Shown here in pieces: positions 1 to 9,139 of a DNA stretch of 64,000 bases. The notes beneath the pieces are model-generated. The model saw nothing but the letters and a program-made list of their open reading frames with translations, ran no database searches and had not been told where the DNA came from. Source of the DNA: Microbulbifer variabilis. Lineage in GTDB: Bacteria > Pseudomonadota > Gammaproteobacteria > Pseudomonadales > Cellvibrionaceae. Each line of letters opens with the position of its first letter. The stretch's first letter is position 1. The translations under genes were made by a program, and so were the position numbers. The stretch spans positions 1,781,001 through 1,845,000 of the forward strand of contig NZ_CP092418.1 of assembly GCF_023716485.1 (NCBI RefSeq), written 5' to 3'.

Positions 1-271
1 TATTCGATCCAATATGCCAACGATCGTCGATAGTGACTGGTTCCATATGACTATGCGCACGAAAACCGTCTGCAGCTATAGCAGCAGTCTTGCCATCGAT
101 TTGAATCAGCGCGGCGACGGCAGGAAGATCGTTTTTGTCACGTGCTGTGGTAAGTGTCTGTTCGAGAAATGTCTGCAACGCTTCGTCCGCACGTACAGCA
201 ACGGTTACTGCTAAGAGTGCAGTTGTAAGAAAAATCTTTGACAGAATTTTTGTGTGCCGACTATGCATCAT
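1..271 (-). CDS. Serine hydrolase, beta-lactamase family (N-terminal part only)
   Basis: Reading the minus strand from the ATG pair at 271/268 gives 90 residues that continue past the left edge. The first ~28 residues form a signal peptide (basic start, hydrophobic core, Ala-rich end before Asp-Glu-Ala). The following part ends in HIGSN, which in class C beta-lactamase-like hydrolases directly precedes the SxxK nucleophile motif; that motif would lie outside the window. The protein is probably exported to the periplasm or membrane. Substrate cannot be inferred. The upstream 500 bp carry no gene on this strand, so its promoter should lie there. Confidence 0.7.
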   Translation of the reverse strand, partial: MMHSRHTKILSKIFLTTALLAVTVAVRADEALQTFLEQTLTTARDKNDLPAVAALIQIDGKTAAIAADGFRAHSHMEPVTIDDRWHIGSN

Positions 272-794
272 GATAAGCCTGTATTAAAAGTAACATGAAA
301 ACTGAGTCAGATCTTAGTTACCGCTAAAAGTGGTACGAAATTTCGAGGTTATTGGCGTACTACTTCGATTTCTGACTAGATCGTTTTGTTTAAGTTCCTA
401 AAAAGCATGTAATTGTGAGGGGGAAATCCTATGCAGAAAATTTCTGGCGGTAATTTATACAGTAATGATGATGTTAATAACCTCCAATACCAAGAAGCTG
501 CTTGTGCATAGCTTGTAAAAGAAGTTGAGAGTATAAATAGGATAAAAAGCATTTAATAGAGTTTCTATTAAAAATAATATCAAATAATTTATTTAAGTCA
601 TGCGTTTATAAGGTTATTAGAAATAGTAAGTTGTGATGGTCTGCTATATCTAAATCAAATAAGCCGCAGTAGTAAATACCTGCGTACAACTTTAAGAATC
701 TTCTAGAGTTTTTCTTCTTGATAGATTTTGAGAGTGAGGAAGCCGGATGTTTGTAAAAGCCAGCTGCCCGAAGGCAGCACTATGAAGTAATTGC
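272..794. other. Intergenic stretch with one possible mini-ORF
   Basis: No convincing gene. A 26-codon ORF on the plus strand (431-511) starts with ATG 8 nt after a GAGGGGG ribosome-site-like run and encodes a short hydrophilic peptide ending in Ala-Ala-Cys-Ala. I do not recognise it and cannot tell whether it is translated. The rest is AT-rich sequence between the divergent serine hydrolase promoter and the 3' end of the operon to the right. Confidence 0.35.
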
Positions 795-1808
795 TCAGCC
801 TAAGCCCAGTTCTTGCTCAATTTGGGCTTTGCGCCAAACGGAATAGTGAGAAGGGAGTTTTGCTTCTTTGGTGTTATCAGCAATGATGGCACGTTTCATA
901 CTGGGCCAGGATAAAACGGCTAAAATTTTCGGAGCGATCACCTGAAAGACCTTGGGCGGCCCCATCAAAGTTTTCAGTTTCTGGATCAGCGGAAGCCAAG
1001 AGGCGGGAACTACTTGCTCGGCGATTGCCCAGGATGCTTGGGGTTCACTACCCAACTGTTTGGTAAGGGATTCGTAGCGCAGGGTTGCTGCACGCAGCGC
1101 TGCTTGAGGGGGTGCCACTAATACAGTACGAGCTCTCCGCTCGGCGCAAAGAAGGCAAATTTCTCTGGGGAGACTACTGAGTTCAGCCAGCTTAGGGTTA
1201 ATCGCCCAGCCGTTGGCATTAATATGGCACTGACAAATTGAGCAGGAATACCTCGGGGGTTCAGTGGTGAATAGTGCAGTCACTTTTTGTGGGCGTTCAC
1301 CGTTGCGCCAGAAGAGTGGGTATTTTTCAAAAATTGCACCGGCAAAGTATCGTGCGTAAATTAACCAATCGATAGCGGTAACATTACCAAAGCGGTCTTT
1401 GTGCAGTAAATCTGGAATATCCAAACTATAAAGGTGGCGCAAGCAGTGCGGACAAGGCTTTAGGTTGTCTCGCGGAAAGGATTTTTGTACGGCGGCGAAG
1501 TCGCTGCTCGCCCAGAGGGGCCCTTGGTAATTACTTACCGAAGGGCATTTGGGAGAAATATGGACCTGCCCAAAAGAATCTTCCTGTGTTGAGGGTGAAT
1601 ACTCAAGACCAAATACAAATACTGGGATGCCCCGGTAGCGCCAACCGCAAGAAAGTATATCGAGGTCTGAATAGTCCAGCTGAATACCTAAACGAATGGC
1701 GCTCGCCAAGCTATTTCGACTCGGCTTGCAAATAGTTTCGGGATTGAGAAGATTTTGAGGGCTTTGCCTTTGACGCTTATGAATAGGCCGCAAGTCGGTT
1801 AGTTTCAC
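795..1808 (-). CDS. Zinc-ribbon protein of the ZorAB-like operon
   Basis: 337 residues, GTG start at 1808 overlapping the TGA of the upstream ZorB-like gene (GTGA overlap), so translation is probably coupled. I do not recognise the family. Three CxxC pairs are visible: C119-x2-C122, C189-x2-C192 and C218-x2-C221; the last two, about 26 residues apart, look like a treble-clef or zinc-ribbon site. No signal peptide or membrane segment is obvious, so it should be cytoplasmic. The C-terminal third is basic and helical in character. As the last gene of a four-gene operon with a proton-channel-like pair, it could be an effector or nucleic-acid-binding partner, but that is inference from context. 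Confidence 0.7.
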   Translation of the reverse strand: MKLTDLRPIHKRQRQSPQNLLNPETICKPSRNSLASAIRLGIQLDYSDLDILSCGWRYRGIPVFVFGLEYSPSTQEDSFGQVHISPKCPSVSNYQGPLWASSDFAAVQKSFPRDNLKPCPHCLRHLYSLDIPDLLHKDRFGNVTAIDWLIYARYFAGAIFEKYPLFWRNGERPQKVTALFTTEPPRYSCSICQCHINANGWAINPKLAELSSLPREICLLCAERRARTVLVAPPQAALRAATLRYESLTKQLGSEPQASWAIAEQVVPASWLPLIQKLKTLMGPPKVFQVIAPKILAVLSWPSMKRAIIADNTKEAKLPSHYSVWRKAQIEQELGLG

Positions 1809-2506
1809 AGGGCCTCCTCAAGAATCTGCAAAATGTGGCTTTCAGAGTCTCGCACTACTCGGAATGCAACGCGACGAGAGCGATCTGGATCCTCAATACC
1901 ATTGTTATTGAGGACCGGGCGGGCGGATGAATAACCTACGGCTGCAACTTTTGCACGTACTAAAACGGCTTGATTTGGGGATAGTAGCGAGTGGGCATAT
2001 TGCATTACCGCCCGTGACCGCTGCTGAGAAAGACGTAAGTTATGAAAATACCCCTCCTCTGGCGCCGACTGCTCACCCCACTCAGAACTTGTGTGACCTT
2101 CAATTTGTATTGCAGCAATGGAATCCATATAGGGGGTGAGTGCAGCAATATAGCGGGGCACAAATGAGGACATAATTTCACGCGCATTGTCACTCAAAGT
2201 AAAATCACCAGTCTTGAACAGCGCATCGCTATTGTTAAAAGAGATAGCTAGGGTCTGTTTATCCAGAGAGGCTCCCCAGCGAGTAAGGTCGCGGGAGAAT
2301 TCCTGTTGTAAAGTTTGATAAATTGCCAGCTGTGTATCGCGATAGGACTCGGCAAGTTCTCGAATTTTGGCTCGTTCATCTATTAGGGAACGCATCACGA
2401 AGACGGTAATACAGAGAAAGACCATCATTAGGCCGGCCATCATATCAGATAGGCTGATCCATTGGCTTTCACTGGATTCACTGTTGGAGTGAGCGCTCTC
2501 AAACAT
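1805..2506 (-). CDS. ZorB/MotB-like membrane protein with OmpA-type domain
   Basis: 233 residues. A single membrane helix near residues 17-38 carries Asp21 in the context SLSDMMAGLMMVF, the position where MotB and ZorB have the proton-binding Asp. A C-terminal OmpA/MotB peptidoglycan-binding domain covers about 85-220: IEGHTS (135-140), NLRLSQQRSRAV (156-167) and DRSRRVAFRV (208-217) are its signature blocks. The gene overlaps the ZorA-like gene by 8 bp and the next gene by 4 bp. Known family role: with the MotA-like partner it forms an ion-driven stator anchored to the cell wall. It could be a Zorya-type anti-phage component or another envelope motor; MotB of the flagellum is unlikely because no flagellar genes are nearby. 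Confidence 0.82.
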   Translation of the reverse strand: MFESAHSNSESSESQWISLSDMMAGLMMVFLCITVFVMRSLIDERAKIRELAESYRDTQLAIYQTLQQEFSRDLTRWGASLDKQTLAISFNNSDALFKTGDFTLSDNAREIMSSFVPRYIAALTPYMDSIAAIQIEGHTSSEWGEQSAPEEGYFHNLRLSQQRSRAVMQYAHSLLSPNQAVLVRAKVAAVGYSSARPVLNNNGIEDPDRSRRVAFRVVRDSESHILQILEEAL

Positions 2507-3809
2507 GCTCCTCTCCAGCGGCCTGCTTCACTTGATTGTCAATTCTTTTCATTTGCTGGATTAACTGGCGAAAATCCCGTGAAAACTCACCGCTCAAGGT
2601 ACCTAGGGCATCACCCATCGCAGCCATTACACTCTCGACTTCGCTATGTAAGCGTTGATCCAGTAACTCATACTGGCGCTTGATGCTTACGTCTGCATTA
2701 GTCAAATCACGAGTGATCACTTGGGATAACTCAGTAATCATCTGTTGATGGGTCTTGGCAATAAGCTGCGCAAGCTCAACCATTGATTCACGATGGCTGT
2801 TTGCAGTCTCTTGTATAATGTTGGAAAAGTGGTTGGGGTCGATATTATTCAGGACATCGGCAAGAGCAACGACCTTATTCGTCCTCTGTTCAAAGACTTT
2901 CGCCTGGGTTTCACTCAGGGAGATTAGATGTTGAACTTGAGTGCCTAACTGCTGATTCGCTTTTTCGATTCCCTGGGTAATCGACTCAAACTTGGGCGCG
3001 ATATCCGGAATAGATTTTTGTAGTATTTCAATGGATGCCTGCTGTTCATTAAGCATGACAGAGATTTGTTCGGAGTGAGTGCGCTGCTGTTCAACCAGCG
3101 AAGGAATAACGTTAAAGATTTTCGGTAATTCAGTAATACGTTGATGTAACTGCAGAAGGTTCTCCTGCGCACCGTTAATTTCAATCAGTAGAGATGTAGT
3201 TTGCTCACGGTAGATTGCAGCAAGCTCGGCGTGTTGCTCATGCTGATCGATTAATGCTTGCAAGGCAGGGGATACGGCCTTCAGCTGCTGAATAAACTGC
3301 TGTAAGTTATCACCCATTTGTGCGTTCAGCCCCTGATTAAACTTCTCCACAACTGAAGTTAGTGACTGCAGAACCTCTTCACTAATACTGTGTTGAAACT
3401 TTGCCAAATCCTGGCGCTGGTGATTGATCGCTTGCAAAATATCATCTGCAGTGGCTTTGGTTGGCTGATCTTTGCTGAATATTTGGAAGATAGTGCGCAA
3501 GACCAATGAGAGGAAAAGGCCTAAGATGCTAGTCATAAAGGCGGTTTCCAGACCTTGCATAAGTTCTGAAATTGAGGTGTCGATATCAGCAAGGTCAAAA
3601 CCATAGATACCAAGAATAATACCGATAAAGGTACCCAGAATTCCAAGAGCGGTCAGTAGAGAAGGCGTTTCTTTTACGAAGCGTGGAAACTTGCCAAATG
3701 GGTAAAGGGTCAAGGCTATAGTGCCAAGGGCAAGCATAACTATAAGAAAGGTGTCTGTTACCTGCTCAGGAGATAACTTAGTCAACCAGTGGTAGAAAAA
3801 CTGGGTCAT
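2499..3809 (-). CDS. ZorA/MotA-TolQ-ExbB-like proton channel protein with long coiled-coil tail
   Basis: 436 residues. Three membrane helices are visible near 17-38, 50-72 and 92-115; the second is glycine-rich (ALGILGTFIGIILGIYGF) and the third reads FMTSILGLFLSLVLRTIF, the pattern of the ZorA branch of the MotA/TolQ/ExbB family. Residues ~125-430 form a hydrophilic, Gln/Glu-rich region expected to be coiled coil, matching the cytoplasmic tail of ZorA but shorter than the ~700-residue type I protein. Its start overlaps the stop of the upstream gene (TAATG). It most likely pairs with the ZorB-like protein to form an inner-membrane proton-driven motor that signals through its tail. Confidence 0.82.
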   Translation of the reverse strand: MTQFFYHWLTKLSPEQVTDTFLIVMLALGTIALTLYPFGKFPRFVKETPSLLTALGILGTFIGIILGIYGFDLADIDTSISELMQGLETAFMTSILGLFLSLVLRTIFQIFSKDQPTKATADDILQAINHQRQDLAKFQHSISEEVLQSLTSVVEKFNQGLNAQMGDNLQQFIQQLKAVSPALQALIDQHEQHAELAAIYREQTTSLLIEINGAQENLLQLHQRITELPKIFNVIPSLVEQQRTHSEQISVMLNEQQASIEILQKSIPDIAPKFESITQGIEKANQQLGTQVQHLISLSETQAKVFEQRTNKVVALADVLNNIDPNHFSNIIQETANSHRESMVELAQLIAKTHQQMITELSQVITRDLTNADVSIKRQYELLDQRLHSEVESVMAAMGDALGTLSGEFSRDFRQLIQQMKRIDNQVKQAAGEEHV

Positions 3810-5041
3810 TATTGATCCTTTACAACTTTCTGCATTGTTATTTCGTGATAAAAGGGCCCGTTGGGTATTCTTCCAGTGCCCTGACTTAGAACTTTCATTT
3901 GTGGTAGTGCTTTCACTACATCGGTAATAGTGCGGAACTTTGCCTGCTTATTTCCAGCTGCTTGGATATAGGTTCCAACAAGGCCTGATGGCTGAATCTC
4001 GAAAACACCACAATTAACCGGAAGTCGCTCTTGCTTGAACAACAGAAAATGCATCACAGCGCCATTGCTGAGATACTGATATAGCGCATGCGTGATTAAC
4101 TGAATTTGTTCAGTGGAAAAGAAATTCAGAAGATCCCAGAGTAAAATACAATCCAGGTTTTCAGGCAGGGTGGCCTGTCGTAATGCTGCCTGTACCGCGC
4201 TATCAAAGGGTACCTTGCGGCTACATTGCCAAAGAATTGCAGAATAGAGATCGGAAATAAATAGTTCACCCACTTCTCGCTGGAGGTGCTGCATATTCCT
4301 TCCGGCTTTTTTCCCTACATCCAGAGCTTTACTGACGGGAGAGCGCTTGGCGTGCATTAATGCTTGATCAAGTGCTGTCAAAGGGATTTCGGTAAGGCTT
4401 GTTTGTCTAAAGGCGGAAATTGCAGCTGAGGTTCCCCCCGCACGTATAGCGTTTTGTGACTTTACATTACCGTATTCAAACATCAGCTCAATAAGGTCTT
4501 TACGCATGCCTTTTCTATGCAGGAGAGAGGAGCGCAGAGAAAAGTTACCCATGGTTTTCATCAGGTTGAGCGAAGAGTATCGGTATGTAGGTAATGGCTC
4601 CGGTAGTGCTAGGGGGGATGAGTTAAAAGTGAAGCCGGACAAACGCTTGAAGTCAGCGGGGGCTTTAGGCATTGTGCCGGTGTAGAGCATTGTGTGGAAG
4701 ACAGTGCCAGCTTTTAAGTGAGGTCGGATTTCCTCAATTAATTGGGCAATAAGCTCGGGTTCCATAAAGTTGAACAGGTCCCAGCAGAGCACGACATCAA
4801 GTTTTACCCGTTGCGGCTTTCTGGTCAGGTGTTCAGTTAACTTTATAGTTCGTGTCTGCAGGTCAAATGAGTGGATTTCAAGTAGCAGGCTACGTAAATC
4901 CTCAATAAATGTCTGGCAGGACAGTTCCAAAAAGGTTTGTGTAGTGCCAAATGAGAGGCACCCCAAATCCAATACTTTACCACCTGGTTGAATCACCTCG
5001 TCCACCAAGGCGGCAATACCAAACGAATGATGCTGCAACAT
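3809..5041 (-). CDS. Tandem methyltransferase-like protein, first gene of the ZorAB-like operon
   Basis: 410 residues built as an internal duplication. The first half has VLDLGC (23-28) and DVVLCWDLFNFM (82-93); the second has ALDVGKKAG (239-247) and DCILLWDLLNFF (297-308). Both halves then share a helix-strand block (LIEEIRPHLKAGTVFHTMLY and the matching LITHALYQYLSNGAVMHFLL). These are SAM-binding Rossmann folds of the class I methyltransferase type; the glycine-rich loop of the second copy is poorer (Lys-Lys in place), so it may be non-catalytic. No signal peptide. It is translationally coupled to the ZorA-like gene. Substrate unknown. Confidence 0.72.
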   Translation of the reverse strand: MLQHHSFGIAALVDEVIQPGGKVLDLGCLSFGTTQTFLELSCQTFIEDLRSLLLEIHSFDLQTRTIKLTEHLTRKPQRVKLDVVLCWDLFNFMEPELIAQLIEEIRPHLKAGTVFHTMLYTGTMPKAPADFKRLSGFTFNSSPLALPEPLPTYRYSSLNLMKTMGNFSLRSSLLHRKGMRKDLIELMFEYGNVKSQNAIRAGGTSAAISAFRQTSLTEIPLTALDQALMHAKRSPVSKALDVGKKAGRNMQHLQREVGELFISDLYSAILWQCSRKVPFDSAVQAALRQATLPENLDCILLWDLLNFFSTEQIQLITHALYQYLSNGAVMHFLLFKQERLPVNCGVFEIQPSGLVGTYIQAAGNKQAKFRTITDVVKALPQMKVLSQGTGRIPNGPFYHEITMQKVVKDQ

Positions 5042-5060
5042 ACTTTCACACCAAAAGCTA

Positions 5061-5084
5061 GAGCCCCGGCAATAGCCGGGGCTC
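5061..5084 (-). terminator. Terminator hairpin after bactofilin gene
   Basis: A 10-bp perfect GC-rich stem (GAGCCCCGGC/GCCGGGGCTC) with a 4-nt loop, followed on the minus strand by TAGCTTTT. It sits between the bactofilin stop and the first gene of the ZorAB-like operon, which suggests these are separate transcription units, or that readthrough into the operon is limited. Confidence 0.7.
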
Positions 5085-5112
5085 GTATGGAGGATTAACT
5101 GAGGAAGTTAAC

Positions 5113-5727
5113 TCAGCTCTCCACTGTTTCCTCTTCAGTCTCCTTGGTACCGAACAGATAGTCGCTGGTATCGGATAGACGGGATGAATCACTCGCAGTT
5201 GAGCTGCTAGAAGTGTAGGAGGAGTTATTCTGGGAGCGGTTTGCTGGCTTGTCTTCCGTTGCCGGCAGATCTGGGTGCACCAATCGGTCTGAGAATTCCT
5301 TGTGGCGTTCTTTCATTTCGGAGTCGGTATCTACCATATCCATAGAGCCACGGAACTTACCACCGTCGTCGAGTTTGATTCGAGGGGCAATCAGGTTGCC
5401 GTTTACCTGGGCAGTATTTCTGATCTCAATTAACTCATCGGCAAGTGCGTCGCCGTCCAGTGTGCCTTCAACAACAATATTTTTTGCATGGATGTTTGCA
5501 GTTACTGCGCCGCCGGTACCAACAGAAAGGTTGTGGCCAACCATAATTACTGTACCGTCTACGGTGCCTTCTACATGAAGATCTTCGGTGCCAATCAACT
5601 CACCGCGAAAATTGATACCCTCACCAAGCACTGATTTGGCGCCTGAATTCGAGAGAGATGATTGCTGTTCACCAGCGCTCATGCCTGCTAGAAAAGGTGT
5701 GGAGTCATTACTTTTGTCAGTGCTCAT
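5113..5727 (-). CDS. Bactofilin (polymer-forming cytoskeletal protein)
   Basis: 204 residues. The central part (about 40-135) is the bactofilin beta-helix: repeating short strands such as GEINFRGELIGTEDLHVEGTV and NIVVEGTLDGDALADELIEI. The N-terminal tail (disordered, Ser/Asn-rich) and C-terminal tail (Ser/Thr-rich, ending in a Glu-rich stretch) flank it as in known bactofilins, which self-assemble into filaments at the inner membrane and affect cell shape or local wall synthesis. It has its own terminator at 5061-5084. It lies upstream of the envelope-motor-like operon; a functional link is possible but not shown. Confidence 0.9.
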   Translation of the reverse strand: MSTDKSNDSTPFLAGMSAGEQQSSLSNSGAKSVLGEGINFRGELIGTEDLHVEGTVDGTVIMVGHNLSVGTGGAVTANIHAKNIVVEGTLDGDALADELIEIRNTAQVNGNLIAPRIKLDDGGKFRGSMDMVDTDSEMKERHKEFSDRLVHPDLPATEDKPANRSQNNSSYTSSSSTASDSSRLSDTSDYLFGTKETEEETVES

Positions 5728-6837
5728 CTAAATAAATCTCTTCGTTGTGGAAAAAGTCAGCTATAAAACTCTTGTAGCCAGGCCCTCGGCTGAAGTCTTA
5801 TCCGTAAGCTAGGTAATACATTGAGTCGAAAAATCACGAAAGCTCAATGCGTGAACCGTAATCTCTCGATGGCAAAAGATATATGTTCATTTTTTCACAG
5901 AAACATGGGTGCCATTAAGCAAATATTTTCTATTATTAAACCATCTTTATCTCTTATCCATGCTCTTGGTATTGGAGAATTTGGCTGAAATACACATTTC
6001 ATTCAGCAAGAAAATTTACGTACTTATGGTTTCACCTGTACATAAATCGCTGGTAGATTTTTCATACCTACTCTTAGTAGATTCAACTTTTTCACAGGCG
6101 GTTTGTGCCAGGCTAGAAAATTAATTTAGGCCAGTATGGGAGCATGACAACAGTGAGCACACCAAGCAATTTACAAAACTGAACCCACAACCTTTAACTG
6201 TACAAAAATAGTCCTACTACCTAATTCTAGTGACGATGAATTGCTGGGATATGCTCGACATAACGTCACATTCTTACTTTTACATTAAGGTGTAATTTGT
6301 AAGTGAATATTTACTTTTTGTTGTGGAGGGCATACTGCTTATTATCTGCTGATGGGTATTGAGTTCTACTGGGCATACATCAATATAGATTGAGTTGTTA
6401 CTACCTTACAGCGCGAAAGCCACCGTAAAACGGCTCGGCAATCAATCAAGCTGACCTCGACTTGAATGGGTTGAATTTAGCACGGATTCCACGTTAAAAG
6501 TGTGACACGGAGCACCTTTTCCCAGCCCTGACTTGGCTCGCAGTTGCTTTGGTGTTCCAAGTGCAGCAGTGTCAGTGCCATACGCTATTAAGGAGTGTGT
6601 TGCTGGGTAGGTAATATGAAACGTGGAACAATTCCTCATGTATTATGAGCTGGCAAAGATGATCTTTAGAGTCTAAACCACAAAATGCGGGTAGTGTCTA
6701 TGCGTAAATGGGGAAAGCCTAAACAAAAGTTTCCGGAAATAAAAATTCCAGCTAGAAAGCACTTTCTGGTCGGTAATATTTCGCTCGTTGGGTGAGCTGT
6801 ACATAAAATCCGGACTCCTTTTTGTGGTTATTAAATA
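5728..6837. other. Long intergenic stretch, no recognisable gene
   Basis: About 1.1 kb with frequent stops in all frames. Short ORFs at 5909-6124 (plus) and 6442-6639 (minus) lack ribosome sites and family resemblance. A 31-codon basic ORF at 6700-6795 (plus) is possible but unsupported. The right end should contain the promoter of the dioxygenase gene at 6838. Confidence 0.5.
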
Positions 6838-7503
6838 ATGATCGATTTGGAAAAAGGTTATTCCTTAATTAATGACATCTTTCCGGAAGGCCAGCTTGAG
6901 GTTCTTCAAAATGAGTTTGAAGATTTAAAGCTCGCTAGGGGGACGGGAGGCATACGCAATGTAGAGAAAAAGCATAGCTCTATAGCGGCCTTGGCAACAT
7001 CGGACTTGATTGTAAATTTAGCGCAGAGGTACTTAATTCAGCGCCCTCGATTGGTAAGGAGTATCCTATTTGATAAAAATGAAAAATGTAACTGGTTTGT
7101 TACTTGGCATCAGGATAAGACTGTAGCGGTCTCTTCAAAATTTACTAAGTCTGGATGGGGCCCCTGGAGTGTTAAGGATGGCTTTCACCATGTGCAGCCT
7201 CCTCTACATGTTCTTAAGCAAATGATTACGATCCGTATTCATCTGGATGATACTGATGCTAATAATGGCTGCTTAAAGCTTATTCCTGGCAGCCAGCAAC
7301 ATGGAATTTTGAAGAAAGAAGAAATATATCAATATGTTAAAGAGCATGATCCAGTTGCCTGTGAGGCAAAATCCGGTTCTGCACTAATTATGTATCCTCA
7401 TATTCTTCATGCTTCTGATAGAGCTTTATTCCCTAGGCGTCGCAGAGTGATACACCTGGAATATAGTTGCTATGAGTTGCTAGCTGGAGTTACTTGGGCA
7501 TAG
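6838..7503 (+). CDS. Phytanoyl-CoA dioxygenase (PhyH) family protein
   Basis: 221 residues, non-haem Fe(II)/2-oxoglutarate dioxygenase fold. Visible landmarks: the metal-binding HxD motif in WHQDKT (H91, D93), the strand GCLKLIPGSQQHG (144-156) typical of PhyH proteins, and the distal His in HILHASDRA (H191) followed by an Arg-rich stretch (200-203) that would hold the 2-oxoglutarate-binding Arg. Members hydroxylate diverse small molecules, including secondary metabolites and free amino acids. No neighbour points to the substrate; it stands alone with long gaps on both sides. Confidence 0.85.
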   Translation: MIDLEKGYSLINDIFPEGQLEVLQNEFEDLKLARGTGGIRNVEKKHSSIAALATSDLIVNLAQRYLIQRPRLVRSILFDKNEKCNWFVTWHQDKTVAVSSKFTKSGWGPWSVKDGFHHVQPPLHVLKQMITIRIHLDDTDANNGCLKLIPGSQQHGILKKEEIYQYVKEHDPVACEAKSGSALIMYPHILHASDRALFPRRRRVIHLEYSCYELLAGVTWA

Positions 7504-8047
7504 TGCAACTAGATTCAGTTTTTAGTAATGATGTACGAGTTAACGCCCATTACACTACCTTGCTATCAATTAAGATGTTCGTGCTGTATGTTACGTTACG
7601 ATCGAAATTAAAGCATGAAAGGTCGTGTGGCGTTACCTGTCGGGGTGCGGTCCACTGCTTTTGCTTTCTTCTTGAGGCTGGGTAAAAAATATAATTATTT
7701 ACATAGTATTCAGGTGTTCTGAAGGGTTGGTCGGCGATTATGTTTCCTTAAATAAGTCGATGATTTTTTAGCTGTCTTGGCTAAATTAAGGGCTCTTTAA
7801 GTGCTGGAAAATACTGTTGGCTGCTTATCAATTTGTTGTTTAGGTCTTTCCTATTTTTGTATTTTTTGTCTTGGATTTGATCTTTTCTTATTTGAAAATT
7901 TAAAATTTGTTTTTTTATTGGTTTCTCTATTTGGTGGCATTTCGTCTGTTAAAATCATCTGCGGTCAGATAAGGGGTTGGTTTATTTGATTGGATGGAGG
8001 GTTTAACCTTCTAAATATAAGAATGGTCATATTGAAAATGGTGAAAA
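7504..8047. other. Intergenic stretch, only a doubtful hydrophobic ORF
   Basis: AT-rich, no recognised gene. A GTG-initiated ORF at 7801-7989 (62 residues) would encode a very hydrophobic Phe/Leu/Cys-rich peptide. No ribosome site precedes it, so I do not call it a gene. Confidence 0.4.
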
Positions 8048-9052
8048 ATGAATAATCAAATAATAAGGATTTTAGCTTGTTGGGTGTTTTTTTGGGGCTC
8101 TATTCAAGCTAAGGCATTTGAGCCTAAATCAGATTTATCGGTGAGCTTGGAGCGTGTCCGCTACTGTCAAAACTTTTGGTGTACCCAGCAAGCTACTCAA
8201 TCTGAGTATCTAGCTTGGGAGCAAGAAGGTGTCAGTAATACTTACCAATTATACACTCAGATTGCAAGAGTACGGCAGCCAGAACGAGAAGATGTGCGAA
8301 ATTTGGTATTTATTGCAGCTGGACAACAGCCTCCGGGATACGGCTCTGAAAGTGCGGTAACAGGCCAAGGAGATAATTTTAAAAGAAACTGTGGTATCTC
8401 AGAAAAATCCTGTTCCAGAAGCATAGATGGCCGCTCGCTTGCCCGGCAGGTTTTGGATTCAGAGTATTTTCCAGCAGATGACACCTTCTTTGCCGTAGCT
8501 TTTGATGCACAATTTAACTATATGGTGAATAGTGGTGAGAAATCTCGTATAGAAAGTGCCTACCTTAATTGGTTAAAGTCAAAAGCTTATGCTTCCAATC
8601 TTGAAAGCATCTACTTGGCGGGATCATCCAGAGGTGGTTGTTTAGCAATGCGCTTGGCAAAGGCTCTGCGTAATGATCCGGACTTTCGTAGCATTCGAAC
8701 TATTGTTCATAGTTTTGATGGCGTCTGTAAATGGGATCAGAATGAAATGGGAGTAACTTCTTCTTTTTTCCGTAACCCCGAAAACTCAACTTATTTGAGC
8801 TACTATACTGATCTCAATGCTCAGTTCCCCTATAAGGACAATTTATACATCCGTCAACTGGCAGGCGGTGACGAAGTTATTGAATTTACAGGGGTGCACT
8901 CTTTTGTCTATGCAGTAGAAGATATCAATCTAGGTTGGTATGCTCAAAGTTGGGTCAATTTGGATCATATTACTATTGATCGAGATATGTACCCAGCTGT
9001 GAGAGATCAAACCGTGGTACCCTTTTTAAAGCATTTGGAAGAAGTTTTTTAA
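8048..9052 (+). CDS. Secreted alpha/beta-hydrolase-like protein of unknown function
   Basis: 334 residues. The first ~23 residues form a signal peptide ending at Ala-Lys-Ala. The mature part contains LAGSSRGGCLAMRLAK (190-205) with a G-x-S-x-G nucleophile elbow (S194), and a preceding strand SIYL, which suggests an alpha/beta hydrolase fold. Several Cys residues (40, 45, 115, 122) could form disulfides after export. I do not recognise a specific family, and acid and His partners cannot be assigned with certainty. Single gene with its own putative terminator at 9114-9139. Confidence 0.75.
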   Translation: MNNQIIRILACWVFFWGSIQAKAFEPKSDLSVSLERVRYCQNFWCTQQATQSEYLAWEQEGVSNTYQLYTQIARVRQPEREDVRNLVFIAAGQQPPGYGSESAVTGQGDNFKRNCGISEKSCSRSIDGRSLARQVLDSEYFPADDTFFAVAFDAQFNYMVNSGEKSRIESAYLNWLKSKAYASNLESIYLAGSSRGGCLAMRLAKALRNDPDFRSIRTIVHSFDGVCKWDQNEMGVTSSFFRNPENSTYLSYYTDLNAQFPYKDNLYIRQLAGGDEVIEFTGVHSFVYAVEDINLGWYAQSWVNLDHITIDRDMYPAVRDQTVVPFLKHLEEVF

Positions 9053-9113
9053 TTCGTTACCTTGATTTTAATTAATCTAAAATTCAATATTTGTATATCT
9101 AATTGATTGAGTG

Positions 9114-9139
9114 TGAGGGCTGCTGTTAAGCAGTCCTCA
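9114..9139 (+). terminator. Hairpin after secreted hydrolase gene
   Basis: Stem TGAGGGCTGCT/AGCAGTCCTCA (11 bp with one G-T pair) and a GTTA loop, 60 bp after the stop. A weak T-containing tract (AAGCTTTT) follows 15 nt later. It probably terminates the plus-strand gene. Confidence 0.5.

Noticed and set aside
14..214. 66-codon plus-strand frame at the left edge
   Set aside because: It is opposite to the serine hydrolase start on the minus strand, which has a signal peptide and family motif; the plus frame has no such support.
5909..6124. 71-residue frame in the 5.7-6.8 kb gap
   Set aside because: No ribosome site, poor composition and no recognisable motif.
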